Shown: positions 35,222-44,269 of the stretch, piece by piece
Position numbering within the stretch: the stretch's first letter is position 1
Layout: each line of letters starts with the position of its first letter
Program-made: the position numbers and the translations under genes
Notes under the pieces: model-generated
What the model was told of the DNA's origin: nothing
Databases searched by the model: none
Seen by the model: the letters and a program-made list of their open reading frames with translations, nothing else
Source: Moorena producens 3L
GTDB taxonomy: Bacteria; Cyanobacteriota; Cyanobacteriia; Cyanobacteriales; Coleofasciculaceae
Assembly (NCBI RefSeq): GCF_000211815.1
Contig: NZ_GL890930.1
Coordinates: 79,838 to 143,837, forward strand
DNA length: 64,000 bases
Direction of reading: 5' to 3'

Positions 35222-35323
35222 TAGCAGAAGTCAAAAGTCAGAAGTCAGAAGTCAGAAGTCAAACTCTTGCGCTTACTTAGGTTTGAGACTTTTGTCATGT
35301 CCTAACTGCCCTGGCGACTGCTA
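35222..35323. mobile_element. MITE-like element, family A copy 1
   Basis: A 102-bp element with ends TAGCAG and CTGCTA, flanked on each side by TA (TA-type target duplication as in IS630/Tc1-mariner relatives). Its minus strand is almost the same as the plus strand of 48264-48366; the outermost 40 bases are identical. It carries a variable run of GTCAGAA heptamers near one end. It truncates the HAD pseudogene. Confidence 0.85.
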
Positions 35324-35349
35324 TATTGTGACCCTCAGGATAATCAAAC

Positions 35350-35447
35350 GGGTGCATCTCATATTTGTAAACAAGCAGGGGCGGGGGCGCGGGGAGTCTG
35401 GAGATTTTATTATAATTTTTGGCTAATTGCAAAAGTGAGATGCACTC
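35350..35447. mobile_element. Complete MITE with 8-bp target-site duplication, family C
   Basis: A 98-bp element whose ends are GGGTGCATCTCA (35350-35361) and TGAGATGCACTC (35436-35447), an 11/12 inverted match. Identical 8-bp AATCAAAC lies directly on each side (35342-35349 and 35448-35455), as expected of an insertion target duplication. The interior is GC-rich on one side (GGGGCGGGGGCGCGGGG) and has no gene. No other copy was seen in this window. Confidence 0.88.
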
Positions 35448-35455
35448 AATCAAAC

Positions 35456-35806
35456 TAGCTGCGAGGAGTAATTTTGCTATAACTTCGGGTTTAATAATTT
35501 TGGGTTCCTTTTTTTTTGTTTCATGAATTGACTGATATCCCCCTACTAGTATTGAGATTTTATAAATTATTCAGTTAATTCAAATAATATTATTGGCGTA
35601 GGGGCTATATAAAGAGGTTGTTAGCTAATATTTATTCCTTTGATTACTTACAAATTTGAGTTGGTTTTGGTTCCCTAATTACCCAAGGGTAGCCATGCTT
35701 AATCAGTCCCTAAAACTAGTTATTTTTTTTTAAAAATATTGCCAATCATTAGGATTTATAATCAGCAGAAATTTTTCATTTTACATATCATCAGGAGGAT
35801 ATAACC
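35456..35806. other. AT-rich spacer upstream of a glycosyltransferase
   Basis: About 350 bases with no gene. It is AT-rich with long T-runs near 35507 and 35726, plausible as promoter DNA. The last bases hold the strong site AGGAGG (35793-35798). Confidence 0.5.
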
Positions 35807-36748
35807 TTGAAACCCTTAGTTAGTGTCGTAATACCTACCTATCGCAGACCAAAGTTAGTTAAACGAGCTGTTCAAAGCGCTCTAGCTCAAACCCTTAGTC
35901 AAATCGAAGTCATTGTTGTCATAGATGGTCCGAATGAGGCTACTTGTGCCTCACTCGCAGAAGTGGATGACTCCCGGCTAAGGGTGATTGAACTGCCCAC
36001 CAATCAAGGTTGCACTGCCGCTCGTAGGGCGGGGATTGCTGCAGCTCAAGCCCCATGGATTGCTCATCTAGATGATGATGACGAATGGATGCCCCAAAAA
36101 CTTGAACTGCAACTGGAAGCGGCTAATCGTTCCCAATACAAATACCCCATTGTTACCTGTTACCTAATTGCTCGGACTCCCCAAAACGATTCCATTTGGC
36201 CGAGAAGAATTCCCTCTAAATCAGAAGCACTGAGTGAATATCTGTTTGTTCGCAATACCTTCTTCCAGGGAGAAGGACTAATTCAAGCTTCAACTATTCT
36301 TACATCCAAAGAGTTATTGCAAAAAATCCCCCCCGGAAGCAGCGGTAAAATTCACGAAGATTGGGGCTGGGTGTTACGGGCGACTACTTTGGAAGAGGTA
36401 GGAATTGAGTTTGTGACTGAACCATTGTCAGTGTGGTATTTAGGAGAAAACCATCCTAGTATTAGTAGCACTACTAAATGGCGGACTTCATTAAACTGGA
36501 TTCAAAATTTACAAGAGTTAGTTACACCCCGTGCTTACGCATCCTTTATCTTGACACAGGTAAGTTCAAGAGCTGCCTTCGCTGGTGAGTGGAAGGCATT
36601 TTTTCCCCTTCTCTGGGAAGCCATTCGCCATGGCAAACCCCTACCTATGGATATAATTTTGTACTTCGGTATGTGGCTAATCTCTCCCAAGACTCGACGC
36701 TGGTTGCGGAATTTACTGACTAAGAATCCTCAGCCATTAACAACTTGA
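35807..36748 (+). CDS. Family 2 glycosyltransferase
   Basis: A 313-residue protein opening with LVSVVIPTYRRPKLVKRAVQ, then EVIVVIDGPNEAT, the NQGCTAARRAGIAAAQAPWIA helix and the DDDDEWMPQKL metal-binding motif near residue 86. The domain ends around residue 230; the tail has no clear membrane span. The start is TTG 35807: AGGAGG lies 8 bases upstream and no better ATG exists before the fold. The acceptor is unknown; neighbours (WecG-type transferase and a dead HAD gene) point to surface polysaccharide assembly. Confidence 0.9.
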   Translation: MKPLVSVVIPTYRRPKLVKRAVQSALAQTLSQIEVIVVIDGPNEATCASLAEVDDSRLRVIELPTNQGCTAARRAGIAAAQAPWIAHLDDDDEWMPQKLELQLEAANRSQYKYPIVTCYLIARTPQNDSIWPRRIPSKSEALSEYLFVRNTFFQGEGLIQASTILTSKELLQKIPPGSSGKIHEDWGWVLRATTLEEVGIEFVTEPLSVWYLGENHPSISSTTKWRTSLNWIQNLQELVTPRAYASFILTQVSSRAAFAGEWKAFFPLLWEAIRHGKPLPMDIILYFGMWLISPKTRRWLRNLLTKNPQPLTT

Positions 36749-36991
36749 GCAAAACATCAGGTTATATCAAGTCCGTTTTTGTCGTTTGTCATATTTAGTG
36801 TTCATAATGTAGTGTTCATAATCCAAGGTTGTTTTGGGTAATGGGTCACGGAAATAGGCAACGGGTAATCGGTAATGGTACAGGAGTAATCGCAATTGCC
36901 AATTACCCATTACCTCTTACCTATTACCCACGCCTTACAATAACGATGCTACCGGAGTGGATCTAAAAAATTAATCTAGCAATCTACCCTG

Positions 36992-37192
36992 CTAGAACCG
37001 TCTTCTACGGTTTCGGAGTCTTCGACGTTCCCGATGTCTCGCAATTTCTTTACGTTTGCGTTTTTGTGCAAATGTCTCAAAATGACGATTCTTTTTCATA
37101 TCGGCAAAGATGCCAGCTTGGGAGACTTTTCGCTTAAATCGACGTAGGGCTGACTCTAACTGCTCATTTTCACCAACCACCACTTGGGTCAT
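36992..37192 (-). CDS. rpsU: 30S ribosomal protein S21
   Basis: The 66-residue protein begins MTQVVVGENEQLESALRRFK and ends in a very basic Arg/Lys tail (RHRERRRLRNRRRRF), as in S21. It binds the 30S subunit near the mRNA exit region. GGAGG lies 8 bases upstream of the ATG. Cyanobacteria often keep rpsU downstream of an RRM-type RNA-binding protein gene in a cold-induced pair. Here that gene (37882-38184) is on the same strand, but 690 bases away. Confidence 0.97.
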   Translation of the reverse strand: MTQVVVGENEQLESALRRFKRKVSQAGIFADMKKNRHFETFAQKRKRKEIARHRERRRLRNRRRRF

Positions 37193-37881
37193 TCAATGTC
37201 CTCCTGTTTTGATCGCTTCCGTGGTCGAATAACAAGTCATCATTCATCCCATAAGTACAGGACAGGGCAAAACCTCTGATTGACTGAGAAAACTCCTACA
37301 ACTGACGGAAGGTGTTGGCATCTGGCCAGTTTTTAAAACGAATGGCTTATATCTCAAGTCCGTTGAAAATCATAATCTTGCACCTGGATAGCCTGCACTC
37401 GTCTATGGCAAAGAAATCCGAATTAAGCCTGCCAAAAGCAGGCTCTCAAATCCTTATTTTTTCCTTACTCCTTGTCAAGTGGACTGTGATGGTGTACCTC
37501 CACGCTTCAGCCTGGAGAGTTTGCTACAATATCTCCCTTAAAACTGACTTTAGCTATGAGCCGTGGAATTAATGATATTGTTGGTTAACTCACACACTAC
37601 AACTAGTGTGATTCTCGATCTGAACACTGCCTATTTGGGTTTTCCTACTTTAGGTCTTAAACGTTCATACTTGTCTGAATCAAAAAGTTTAAGATGCCTT
37701 CAATCGACTGATAGACAGCAATCCTACCCACACTAGTATCTTCCAACTAGAGTTCGAGTTTGCTTTACCCTACCAGGATTACTCCCTAAATTCTGACGCG
37801 CAGGGTAGAACTAGACAGGGGTAAAACCCCTGCCCTGGGCTCAGACCTGAGAATTGGGTTTTGATTTAGATCAAAGCGAGC
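37193..37881. other. Expanded spacer between rbp and rpsU
   Basis: About 690 bases between two minus-strand genes that are usually close. No supported gene. A CAGGGGTTTTACCCCTG hairpin on the minus strand (near 37816-37832) lies downstream of rbp and could end its transcript. The rest shows no element ends I can identify. Confidence 0.5.
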
Positions 37882-38184
37882 TTAGTAGCGACGAGCGCCG
37901 AAGTTATCACCTTTGCGACCGCCCCCAAATGAGTTTCTTTTTTCCCGAGGCTTGGCTTTATTGACTTTGAGCTCGCGCCCCATCCATTCAGCTCGATCAA
38001 GCTCTTCAATGGCCTTCGCTTCTTCCTCCTCTGTGTTCATTTCCACAAAAGCAAAGCCCCTTAAGCGACCTGTTTCGCGATCGGTGGGCATGTGAATTCG
38101 CTTGATTTCGCCATATTCTTCAAACACAGATTTCAGATCCTCTTCTGTCACCTCACGTGCAAGGTTACCAACATAGACAGACAT
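37882..38184 (-). CDS. RRM-type RNA-binding protein (cyanobacterial Rbp)
   Basis: At 100 residues it holds one RNA recognition motif: RNP2 VYVGNL (residues 3-8) and RNP1 RGFAFVEM (about 43-50), then a short Gly/Arg/Lys-rich tail (FGGGRKGDNFGARRY). Such proteins bind single-stranded RNA and in cyanobacteria many are cold-induced or help mRNA localisation near thylakoids. The start is ATG 38184 with GGAG 8 bases upstream. The 5' untranslated stretch to about 38330 is AT-rich, as is usual for cold-regulated genes of this family. rpsU follows on the same strand after a long gap. Confidence 0.95.
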   Translation of the reverse strand: MSVYVGNLAREVTEEDLKSVFEEYGEIKRIHMPTDRETGRLRGFAFVEMNTEEEEAKAIEELDRAEWMGRELKVNKAKPREKRNSFGGGRKGDNFGARRY

Positions 38185-38730
38185 ACAATATCTCCAAAAT
38201 TTGATTTATGTAGAGATAGAAATTTCGGAGGCATGCTTAGCAATATGAAACAGAAGAAACCTGTCAACACTGAAAACAAAAACTGCAACCGATACCTATA
38301 CTCGCTTTTTATGATAACATAGACATTAACGTGACTAACCTCCTACTTGGGTTGTGCAATTAAGTTGTGCAATTAAGCTGTTGTGGATTTTAATTGCATA
38401 GTTGCCAGTTTTGAAAAAACTTTTCATACCCACTCCTCATCTCTCCCTCTCCCCTCACAGCGGTTTCATTATAGCCGCAAATCTCGATAAACCAGGGCAG
38501 GTGACCGAATTTGGGACTGAGCTTTTGACGGACGCTATCAGCGTGTCGCTGATCAGCCCATTTGGTGATCACCTTTTGCTGATCAGTAGTCGGACCAAAG
38601 TTTTTATCGCTATGTAAATTTTTGTAAATTTTTATGGGATCTGCTTGGAGTAAGGATGGCAAATTTTTTAACTTTTCTTCATGTAGCACCGTTTATTTTT
38701 GAAAGAACTTCAATTTGTAATACATTAAGT
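38185..38730. other. Upstream region of rbp and intergenic DNA
   Basis: About 545 bases. The part near rbp is a probable long 5' leader. Frames on both strands around 38390-38690 lack family signatures; a perfect-looking inverted pair around GCGTGTCGCTGATCAGC (38551-38567) was noted. No gene called. Confidence 0.45.
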
Positions 38731-38942
38731 AATACAGCGGTTGGCCATTGGGTGAGGTACAAATTCTTGGGTTTTAGGGAACTTCGGATCAGGGAACAGG
38801 GAAAAAATCCTGAGGTGCGACCCGAAGGCGCGACCCAAGGCCGGGTTACCCGGCCTTGGAGGCGCGCAGCTAATGGGAATTTAATAATTAGATGCGGAAA
38901 GCGCACCTATGTACCTTATAGTCATGAAAAACGCTGTATATA
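38731..38942. mobile_element. MITE-like element, family B copy 2
   Basis: Left end TACAGCGGTTGGCCATTGGG then TGAGGTACA; right end on the minus strand TACAGCGTTTTTCATGACTA then TAAGGTACA. The interior shows GGGAACAGGG units as in copy 5 and an inserted GC-rich palindrome (AAGGCCGGGTTACCCGGCCTT). No gene. Confidence 0.6.
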
Positions 38943-39522
38943 AAAACCTCATGCTGAGTGATCATCCCAACTAGAAATACTTAGAATTATTTAACAATTT
39001 GCGATTAGCCCTTCGGGCGATAAGGTCAACCCCATTGCAAAATCCTCAAAATTCGTAATCTTTTAGAACTACACAATGTAGTGAGTAATTTTTGTGACAA
39101 GATGCTCACAAGTGACCCAAACAGAACCCAAACCACTCGCTATTGCATCAAAACGGGGTAATAAACTTGAATGTTTCTCATAACTGAAGTCACACCGTTC
39201 ATTTGTACTACTTTCAGCCTCAAACTCTCTTACTGTAAACGATGTAGCGATTGAGTTTCCCAAATATGTACCCATGTAGGTTTTGGCTTGATGCTTGCAA
39301 TCATGGTACTATGCACAAAAATAGCATTCGCTTCAAATCCTTTCAAATGCTTTTCAGGAGTCGCTTCTAAATGTACCCAGTAGCGGTAGCTTAAAAATGG
39401 CTGGAAACCTCTCTAGGCAAGGGTTTTTATGAAATCGCTAAGGGTAACTTCAGTCGTAACCGTCCCAGCCTCCAACGAAGAAATGTGGGTTTCAGTGGCG
39501 ATTCTGTGGTAAGATTGGGTTT
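38943..39522. other. Intergenic region before the IS66 relic
   Basis: About 580 bases. A small hairpin (ATCGCCCGAAGGGCTAATCGC on the minus strand, near 39002-39022) and a minus-strand 68-codon frame (39069-39275) are present. The frame has no recognised domain and may be a relic of a transposase; I do not call it. Confidence 0.4.
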
Positions 39523-40450
39523 ATGAGTGTAGAGATTAACATCCCAGGGATTCAAATTCCTTTGGGAGATTGGGATGCCACCCCAGGGAGTGTAAAAGCG
39601 GTGGTAACAGTTTTGAGTGAGCGTTTGGCCTATATAGAAGAGCAACTCAAGCAAAATTCACAAAATTCATCTCGTCCCCCCTCAAGTGACGGTTTTGGTC
39701 AGCAAGATTTGTCAAACCCCCAGACTCTCAACAAGAAAAAGACAAAGAAAAAGAAAAAGTCTAGCAGTGATGGCTGATCCGAGAAAACACCACAGCTCTA
39801 TCCGCTCGAAGCCTGTAGCGAAGTCCATTCCCATGTACCAGATATTGGTCAGCATTGTGGAGAGCAGTTGAGCGGCTTCGACCAGCGCACCCTTATCGTG
39901 ATCAAATCGTTGATATTCCGCCGCTATCGGCCAAGGGAATTGAACATCAACTGCATCAGTTGGAATGCACTTGCTGCGGCAGGAAGAACCGTGCACCACT
40001 CCCTGCCGAGGTACCATCATTAGGCTTAGGAGACCGATTAGCGGCAGTGGTTGCAAGGTTTAGTGTAGAACATCGCCAAAGTCACCGGATGGTGAAGTCC
40101 TTACTTGCTACAAAGTTTAGTGTTGAGCTTTCCCGTGGGAGGATCAATCGTCTTCGTCACCAGGTGAGTGAGGCGGTCGCAGCTCCAGTGGAACAAGCTC
40201 AGCAGTATGTTCAAGGCCAGGGGTTTGTTCATAGTGATGAAACCAGCTTTAGCCAAGGCAATGGTGATGGACTTTTGTATATGTTCCAGGGGTAGAGCCC
40301 ACGAATAATGCCGCAGAACGTGCCCTACGCACTGCCGTGATTTGGCGGCGAACCAGCTTTGGTTCCCAATCTCAAGCCGGCAGTGAATTCGCGCACGAGA
40401 ATTTTGACTGTGGTGACATCCCTCAAAGCACAGCACCAAAAAGGGATTAG
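39523..40450 (+). pseudogene. IS66-family transposase relic
   Basis: Three pieces in three frames. The first (39523-39777) has the N-terminal NSQNSSRPPSSDG motif typical of IS66 TnpC-like proteins. The second (about 39770-40294) has the zinc-binding ECTCCGR block and SFSQGNGDGLLYMF, but is frame-shifted in a lysine-rich stretch. The third (40292-40450) has EPTNNAAERALR, the C-terminal motif of the family. Most of the catalytic core between the second and third pieces is missing. No TnpA or TnpB accessory genes or complete ends were seen, so it cannot move by itself. Confidence 0.85.
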
Positions 40451-40557
40451 GGTTATCGGCTCCATCCCTATTACCACAAACTCTGATCAACACTCAAATA
40501 CCTATGGTGGCGTAAGGCCATGGGACGGTTACCTTCAGTCATAAGTATGAGTAAGGC

Positions 40558-40715
40558 TATATAGCGTTGATCGCAGTTATGAGGTACAGTCTTTTTTGAC
40601 GTTGATTCCCTGTTTTGATGCAGCGCATTCCTCTTCCCTCTTCTGATTTCCCAGATCCGCTGTTCCCTAAAATCCCGAAATTTTGTACCTCATAGCTATG
40701 ATAATTGCTATATAC
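40558..40715. mobile_element. MITE-like element, family B copy 3
   Basis: Left end TATATAGCGTTGATCGCAGT then TATGAGGTACAG; right end on the minus strand TATATAGCAATTATCATAGC then TATGAGGTACA. The interior is the reverse of copy 5 in part (CAGATCCGCTGTTCCCTAAAA is mirrored by TTTTAGGGAACAGCGGATCTG there). It lies directly after the IS66 relic. Confidence 0.7.
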
Positions 40716-41368
40716 CGCAATTATACGTAATTTTTACGGGTTTTTACCTAATGAAAAAATGTAGAAAAATAGTAAATATATCGAAAAATAATCTAAAGTA
40801 TTCACACTATAATTAAATCAGACAAATTGATGAATATAAGTAGGTTTCAAAAAAATAGCTATTTTTGAATTAAAGCTAATTAAAGTCAGCAAATTATTTT
40901 TGCATAAAGTAAGATCTACTTAGATTTAGCACATGTTTATAGATGAATGAATGAGCAGATATAGATCAGACCTCGCAGCATTAGTATTGTCTTGATGCAA
41001 AGCAGGGTAAAGGCATCTTGTCAATACACTGGGGATAGTTCTCAATAAACCCAGCCTTATTGTGCTTGTTGACAAGGTATTTTCCACATATAGTGTTTAT
41101 TTAATTACAAAAACATTATATATAGGAATCAGCAAATTAGATACGTTTACCCTGTGATGCAAAGCACGAGTGGGGAGGGGCTGCGTGGCTCGATAGTGGT
41201 ACACAAGTAGTGATTTTAGCACCGGAAATCATGACCAGACCTTAGCCAAATCACTACATCTTTTGAACTTCAATAATATTCTTCACCCGATGACCCCATC
41301 ATTTCATCATCATCTGTATTATCTGTAGTCTGAATAAGTGAAATAGATATTAGAGATAGGAGTTTTGA
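40716..41368. other. AT-rich intergenic region with a HAD-gene relic at its left edge
   Basis: About 650 bases. ATACCGCAATTATACGTAAT (40712-40731) matches the start of the HAD pseudogene (ATACCGCAATTATACGCAAT, 34528-34547) at 19 of 20 positions. The rest is AT-rich with no gene, and probably holds the promoter of the GT2-flippase group. Confidence 0.5.
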
Positions 41369-42331
41369 ATGATTACTTCACCAAAAGTCAGTGTTGTCGT
41401 TCCTGCTTATAACGTTCGCTCCTACATTTGGGAAGCGCTAGTCTCTCTTGAGGGTCAGTCTTGTCGAGAATTTGAAGTCCTCATTGTTGACGACGGCTCT
41501 ACTGATGATACCGCTGAACTGGTTAAACCGTTTTGTCGGCGGGATTCACGCTTTCAGTTATTGCAGAAGTCCAATGGAGGACTCTCATCGGCTCGTAACT
41601 ATGGCATCCGTCATGCTCGTGCTAGCTACATCGCTCTACTTGATGCAGATGATGTCTACAAGCCGGAGAAACTAGCTAACCATGTGGCTGTACTGGATCG
41701 GGAACCAGAGGTAGGGGTTGTCTACAGTGCCTCACAAGCAATCCGTGATGATGGAAGTCCCACGATAATGCGTCTGAGTGGTAAGCCAGTTATGTCTGAC
41801 CCACTCCTAGCCCTACTGTGCAAGAATTTCATTGGTCATGGTTCTAATGGTGTATTCCGAAGCTGTCTAGTGGATGAAGTCGGGGAATTTGACGAAGGGT
41901 TACGCAGTTCAGAAGATATAGATTTCTGGTTAAGAATTGCCGCTACGGGACGCTGGCGTTTTCATCGGGAGCCACAAGTCTTGTGTTGCTACCGAGTTCG
42001 TCCTTCTGGACTTTCTTTTAACATAACACAAATGCAGCATTCTCATGAACAGGTACTTAAATCAGCTTATCAACGCTCTCCAGAATTGGTAGAGACAGTA
42101 TTGCCGACGGCTTACGCCTATATGTATCGCTACCTAGCTCGATTATCCCTAACTGCTGGTGATGCAGCTAAAGCTGTTCACTTTATCAACCAAGCGTTAG
42201 CTGCCAATAGCTCAATCTTCTATCGGGATCCGCGATCGCTTCTGACGCTCGTAGCTGTACGTCTGGCACCACTAGCCAAGCTGGTGATTAAGCGATCGCT
42301 TGGCTCCGTAGAATACAGAGCAAACAACTAA
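41369..42331 (+). CDS. Family 2 glycosyltransferase
   Basis: This 320-residue protein has KVSVVVPAYNVRSYIWEALV, then EVLIVDDGSTDDT near residue 40, SSARNYGIRHARASYIALLD and DADDVYKPEKL near residue 92. The region SEDIDFWLRIA gives the ED-type motif of processive and non-processive GT2. No membrane span is seen. It is the first gene of a group with a flippase (97 bases downstream) and a polymerase. The ATG at 41369 follows TAGGAG at a good spacing (about 41357-41362). Confidence 0.92.
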   Translation: MITSPKVSVVVPAYNVRSYIWEALVSLEGQSCREFEVLIVDDGSTDDTAELVKPFCRRDSRFQLLQKSNGGLSSARNYGIRHARASYIALLDADDVYKPEKLANHVAVLDREPEVGVVYSASQAIRDDGSPTIMRLSGKPVMSDPLLALLCKNFIGHGSNGVFRSCLVDEVGEFDEGLRSSEDIDFWLRIAATGRWRFHREPQVLCCYRVRPSGLSFNITQMQHSHEQVLKSAYQRSPELVETVLPTAYAYMYRYLARLSLTAGDAAKAVHFINQALAANSSIFYRDPRSLLTLVAVRLAPLAKLVIKRSLGSVEYRANN

Positions 42332-42427
42332 AAATTTTGTATTAGTCATCAGTCATTGGTCATTGGCCTTTGACGTGCAAGCCTTTTACATGCAAGCCTT
42401 TTGTCCCTTCCAAACCTTGCTAACCTA

Positions 42428-43867
42428 ATGAAACTCAGCTCGTTACTCACAAGTGGGTTCTGGACAACATACGGAGCCCTCGGGACACGTCTGCTGGTAT
42501 TGCTAAGTAACCTGATACTAGCAAGGTTGCTGTTGCCATCTGAATTTGGGGTGATTAGCGTTGCCTATATTTTTTGGTCTTTCCTGAATTTGTTCACCCA
42601 AGGCATCATCAACTCTTTTATTGTCTACAAGGGCATTGAAGACCAGCGTTATTTAAATACAACATACACAATTGCTATTGCCAGGGGATTGATGTTGGCA
42701 GTGGCAATGGTGGCGATATCTCCCCTAGCGGCTAACTTTTTCGGTGTACCAGACCTGGTATGGATTCTGATCGTGTTCGCCTTTAATCTGGTGGTGGCTT
42801 CTATCCAGTCTGTTTATCAGGGAGTACTCACTAGACAGATGAGGTATCGGGAAATAGCCCATGCGACCATAATCGCCTCGTTAGTGCGAGTAGTCTCTAC
42901 CACTGGTTGCGCCTTTATCGGTTTGAGCTACTGGTCATTTGTAGTGGGAGATGCGGCTTTTTGGTTTATAGAGTATTGGATTAGTCGTGGTCATGTAGAA
43001 CACAAATTCCGCTTACAGATTGATCCACAGGCTAGCTCAGAAGTTTTGTCGTTCTGTTTTGGTGCCACTGGCTCCAGTTTGGGATTTTATGTAAATGCCA
43101 ATGGTGACAACTTTGTCATTGGTAAACTGCTGGGTAATACGAATTTGGGATACTACAACTTTGCTTACCAATTGACCCAGACAATTAACACTGTAATGGG
43201 TGAGGTGATTAATCAGGTAGGAATGTCCTCCTTCGCCCAGTTAGAGAATGACGAACAGCAGCAAAGTGTTCTAGTCACAATGGTTGAACAAATGGCTTTC
43301 CTGGGGGCTCCTCTATACGCCTTATTTTTTTTAGTGGTAGACGATCAGCTCATCTCTATGATATTTGGCCAGAAGTGGGTGCCAGCCTGCCAGGTGATTC
43401 CTTGGTTACTTGTGTTTGCTTACTTTAGGCTGATCAATAATTCACTGATTAATATGCTTGCAGCAAAAGGCAGAACTGGGATTAACGCCAAGGTTAACCT
43501 TATGATTGCTCCGGTCGCTTTCTTGAGCTTTATCATTGGTGCTGAGCAAGCAGGACTAATTGGGGTGGGAATTGCAGTTGCTTTCGTGCTAGGAATTGTC
43601 TGGACAGTCTACTGGTGGTGGGTAGGTTGCCGAGCACTAGGTTGGCCATTGATGAAGTTTTTACTTCCGTGCTTTAAAGCTGCTCTGATTGTACTGTTAG
43701 CCATTGTCAGTTGTCTAGGTTTACCAACAATCCTGAAGCCCTTCCTATTTATGAGTCTCTATATCGTCTGTATGCGCCTGATCGCTGCCAAACAATTTTT
43801 GAGTTACCAGTCTCTACTAGGGAAATTGGCTAATCAGCTGACAAAGTTAGGTAAAAGTCAGTTATAA
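42428..43867 (+). CDS. Polysaccharide flippase (Wzx/MVF-type)
   Basis: The protein has about 12-14 hydrophobic segments and begins with SGFWTTYGALGTRLLVLLSN, the standard start of Wzx/PST transporters. GTRLLVLLSNLILARLLLPSEFG is a family hallmark. Such proteins flip undecaprenyl-linked repeat units across the inner membrane in Wzy-dependent synthesis. I place the start at ATG 42428; the frame also opens at TTG 42401, but the nine extra residues add nothing. It follows a GT2 gene, and a perfect 20-bp palindrome lies 9 bases after its stop. Confidence 0.93.
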   Translation: MKLSSLLTSGFWTTYGALGTRLLVLLSNLILARLLLPSEFGVISVAYIFWSFLNLFTQGIINSFIVYKGIEDQRYLNTTYTIAIARGLMLAVAMVAISPLAANFFGVPDLVWILIVFAFNLVVASIQSVYQGVLTRQMRYREIAHATIIASLVRVVSTTGCAFIGLSYWSFVVGDAAFWFIEYWISRGHVEHKFRLQIDPQASSEVLSFCFGATGSSLGFYVNANGDNFVIGKLLGNTNLGYYNFAYQLTQTINTVMGEVINQVGMSSFAQLENDEQQQSVLVTMVEQMAFLGAPLYALFFLVVDDQLISMIFGQKWVPACQVIPWLLVFAYFRLINNSLINMLAAKGRTGINAKVNLMIAPVAFLSFIIGAEQAGLIGVGIAVAFVLGIVWTVYWWWVGCRALGWPLMKFLLPCFKAALIVLLAIVSCLGLPTILKPFLFMSLYIVCMRLIAAKQFLSYQSLLGKLANQLTKLGKSQL

Positions 43868-43875
43868 GCTAATAA

Positions 43876-43895
43876 ATTCAGTAAATTTACTGAAT
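43876..43895. repeat. Perfect 20-bp palindrome after the flippase gene
   Basis: ATTCAGTAAATTTACTGAAT is identical to its own complement over 20 bases. It begins 9 bases after the stop of the flippase. It lacks a T-run, so it is not a standard terminator, and could be an operator or a DNA-binding site. Confidence 0.9.
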
Positions 43896-43985
43896 GTTAG
43901 GTTAACCGAATTCACTGTTTAATCCGTAATTTTTCTAATCTAAATTAAGGCATTAAATAGGCACAATGTTATTGTAGCTGCTCAT

Positions 43986-44104
43986 ATATAGCAGTTATCA
44001 CTTGAGTAATGGAAAAAGTCATGGATTGTAGGGAGTAGGAATCCCCTCTTCCTTAATCAGGGGGGAAGAAAATTGACTGTACCTCATAAGTATGATAAAC
44101 GCGA
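43986..44104. mobile_element. MITE-like element, family B copy 4 (partial left end)
   Basis: The left end TATATAGCAGTTATCACTTG matches only the outer part of the family. The right end, read on the minus strand, is GCGTTTATCATACTTATGAG then GTACA, a full match. The interior differs from the other copies. It lies between the flippase and polymerase genes. Confidence 0.5.
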
Positions 44105-44269
44105 TCAAACAATACTGTTATGGAAACGGCAAAACCTTGGGAATATCAATAAAAATAAAAAATGACAAATAACAACCAAAATAACACTATAAACGAACGA
44201 AGCTAGTAGATTTGAATCACTCTCATCTAATGAACGTGCTCTAAAACATCAAAGTATGGACTGTTAACT

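Noticed and set aside
37312..37572. 86-codon plus-strand frame between rpsU and rbp
   Set aside because: No good start site or family, and it is opposite to a conserved minus-strand gene pair.
38390..38943. Overlapping frames on both strands of 71-99 codons
   Set aside because: They run through a MITE-like element and mirror each other; composition is not protein-like.
39069..39275. Minus-strand 68-codon frame near the IS66 relic
   Set aside because: It might be a transposase remnant, but no motif supports it.
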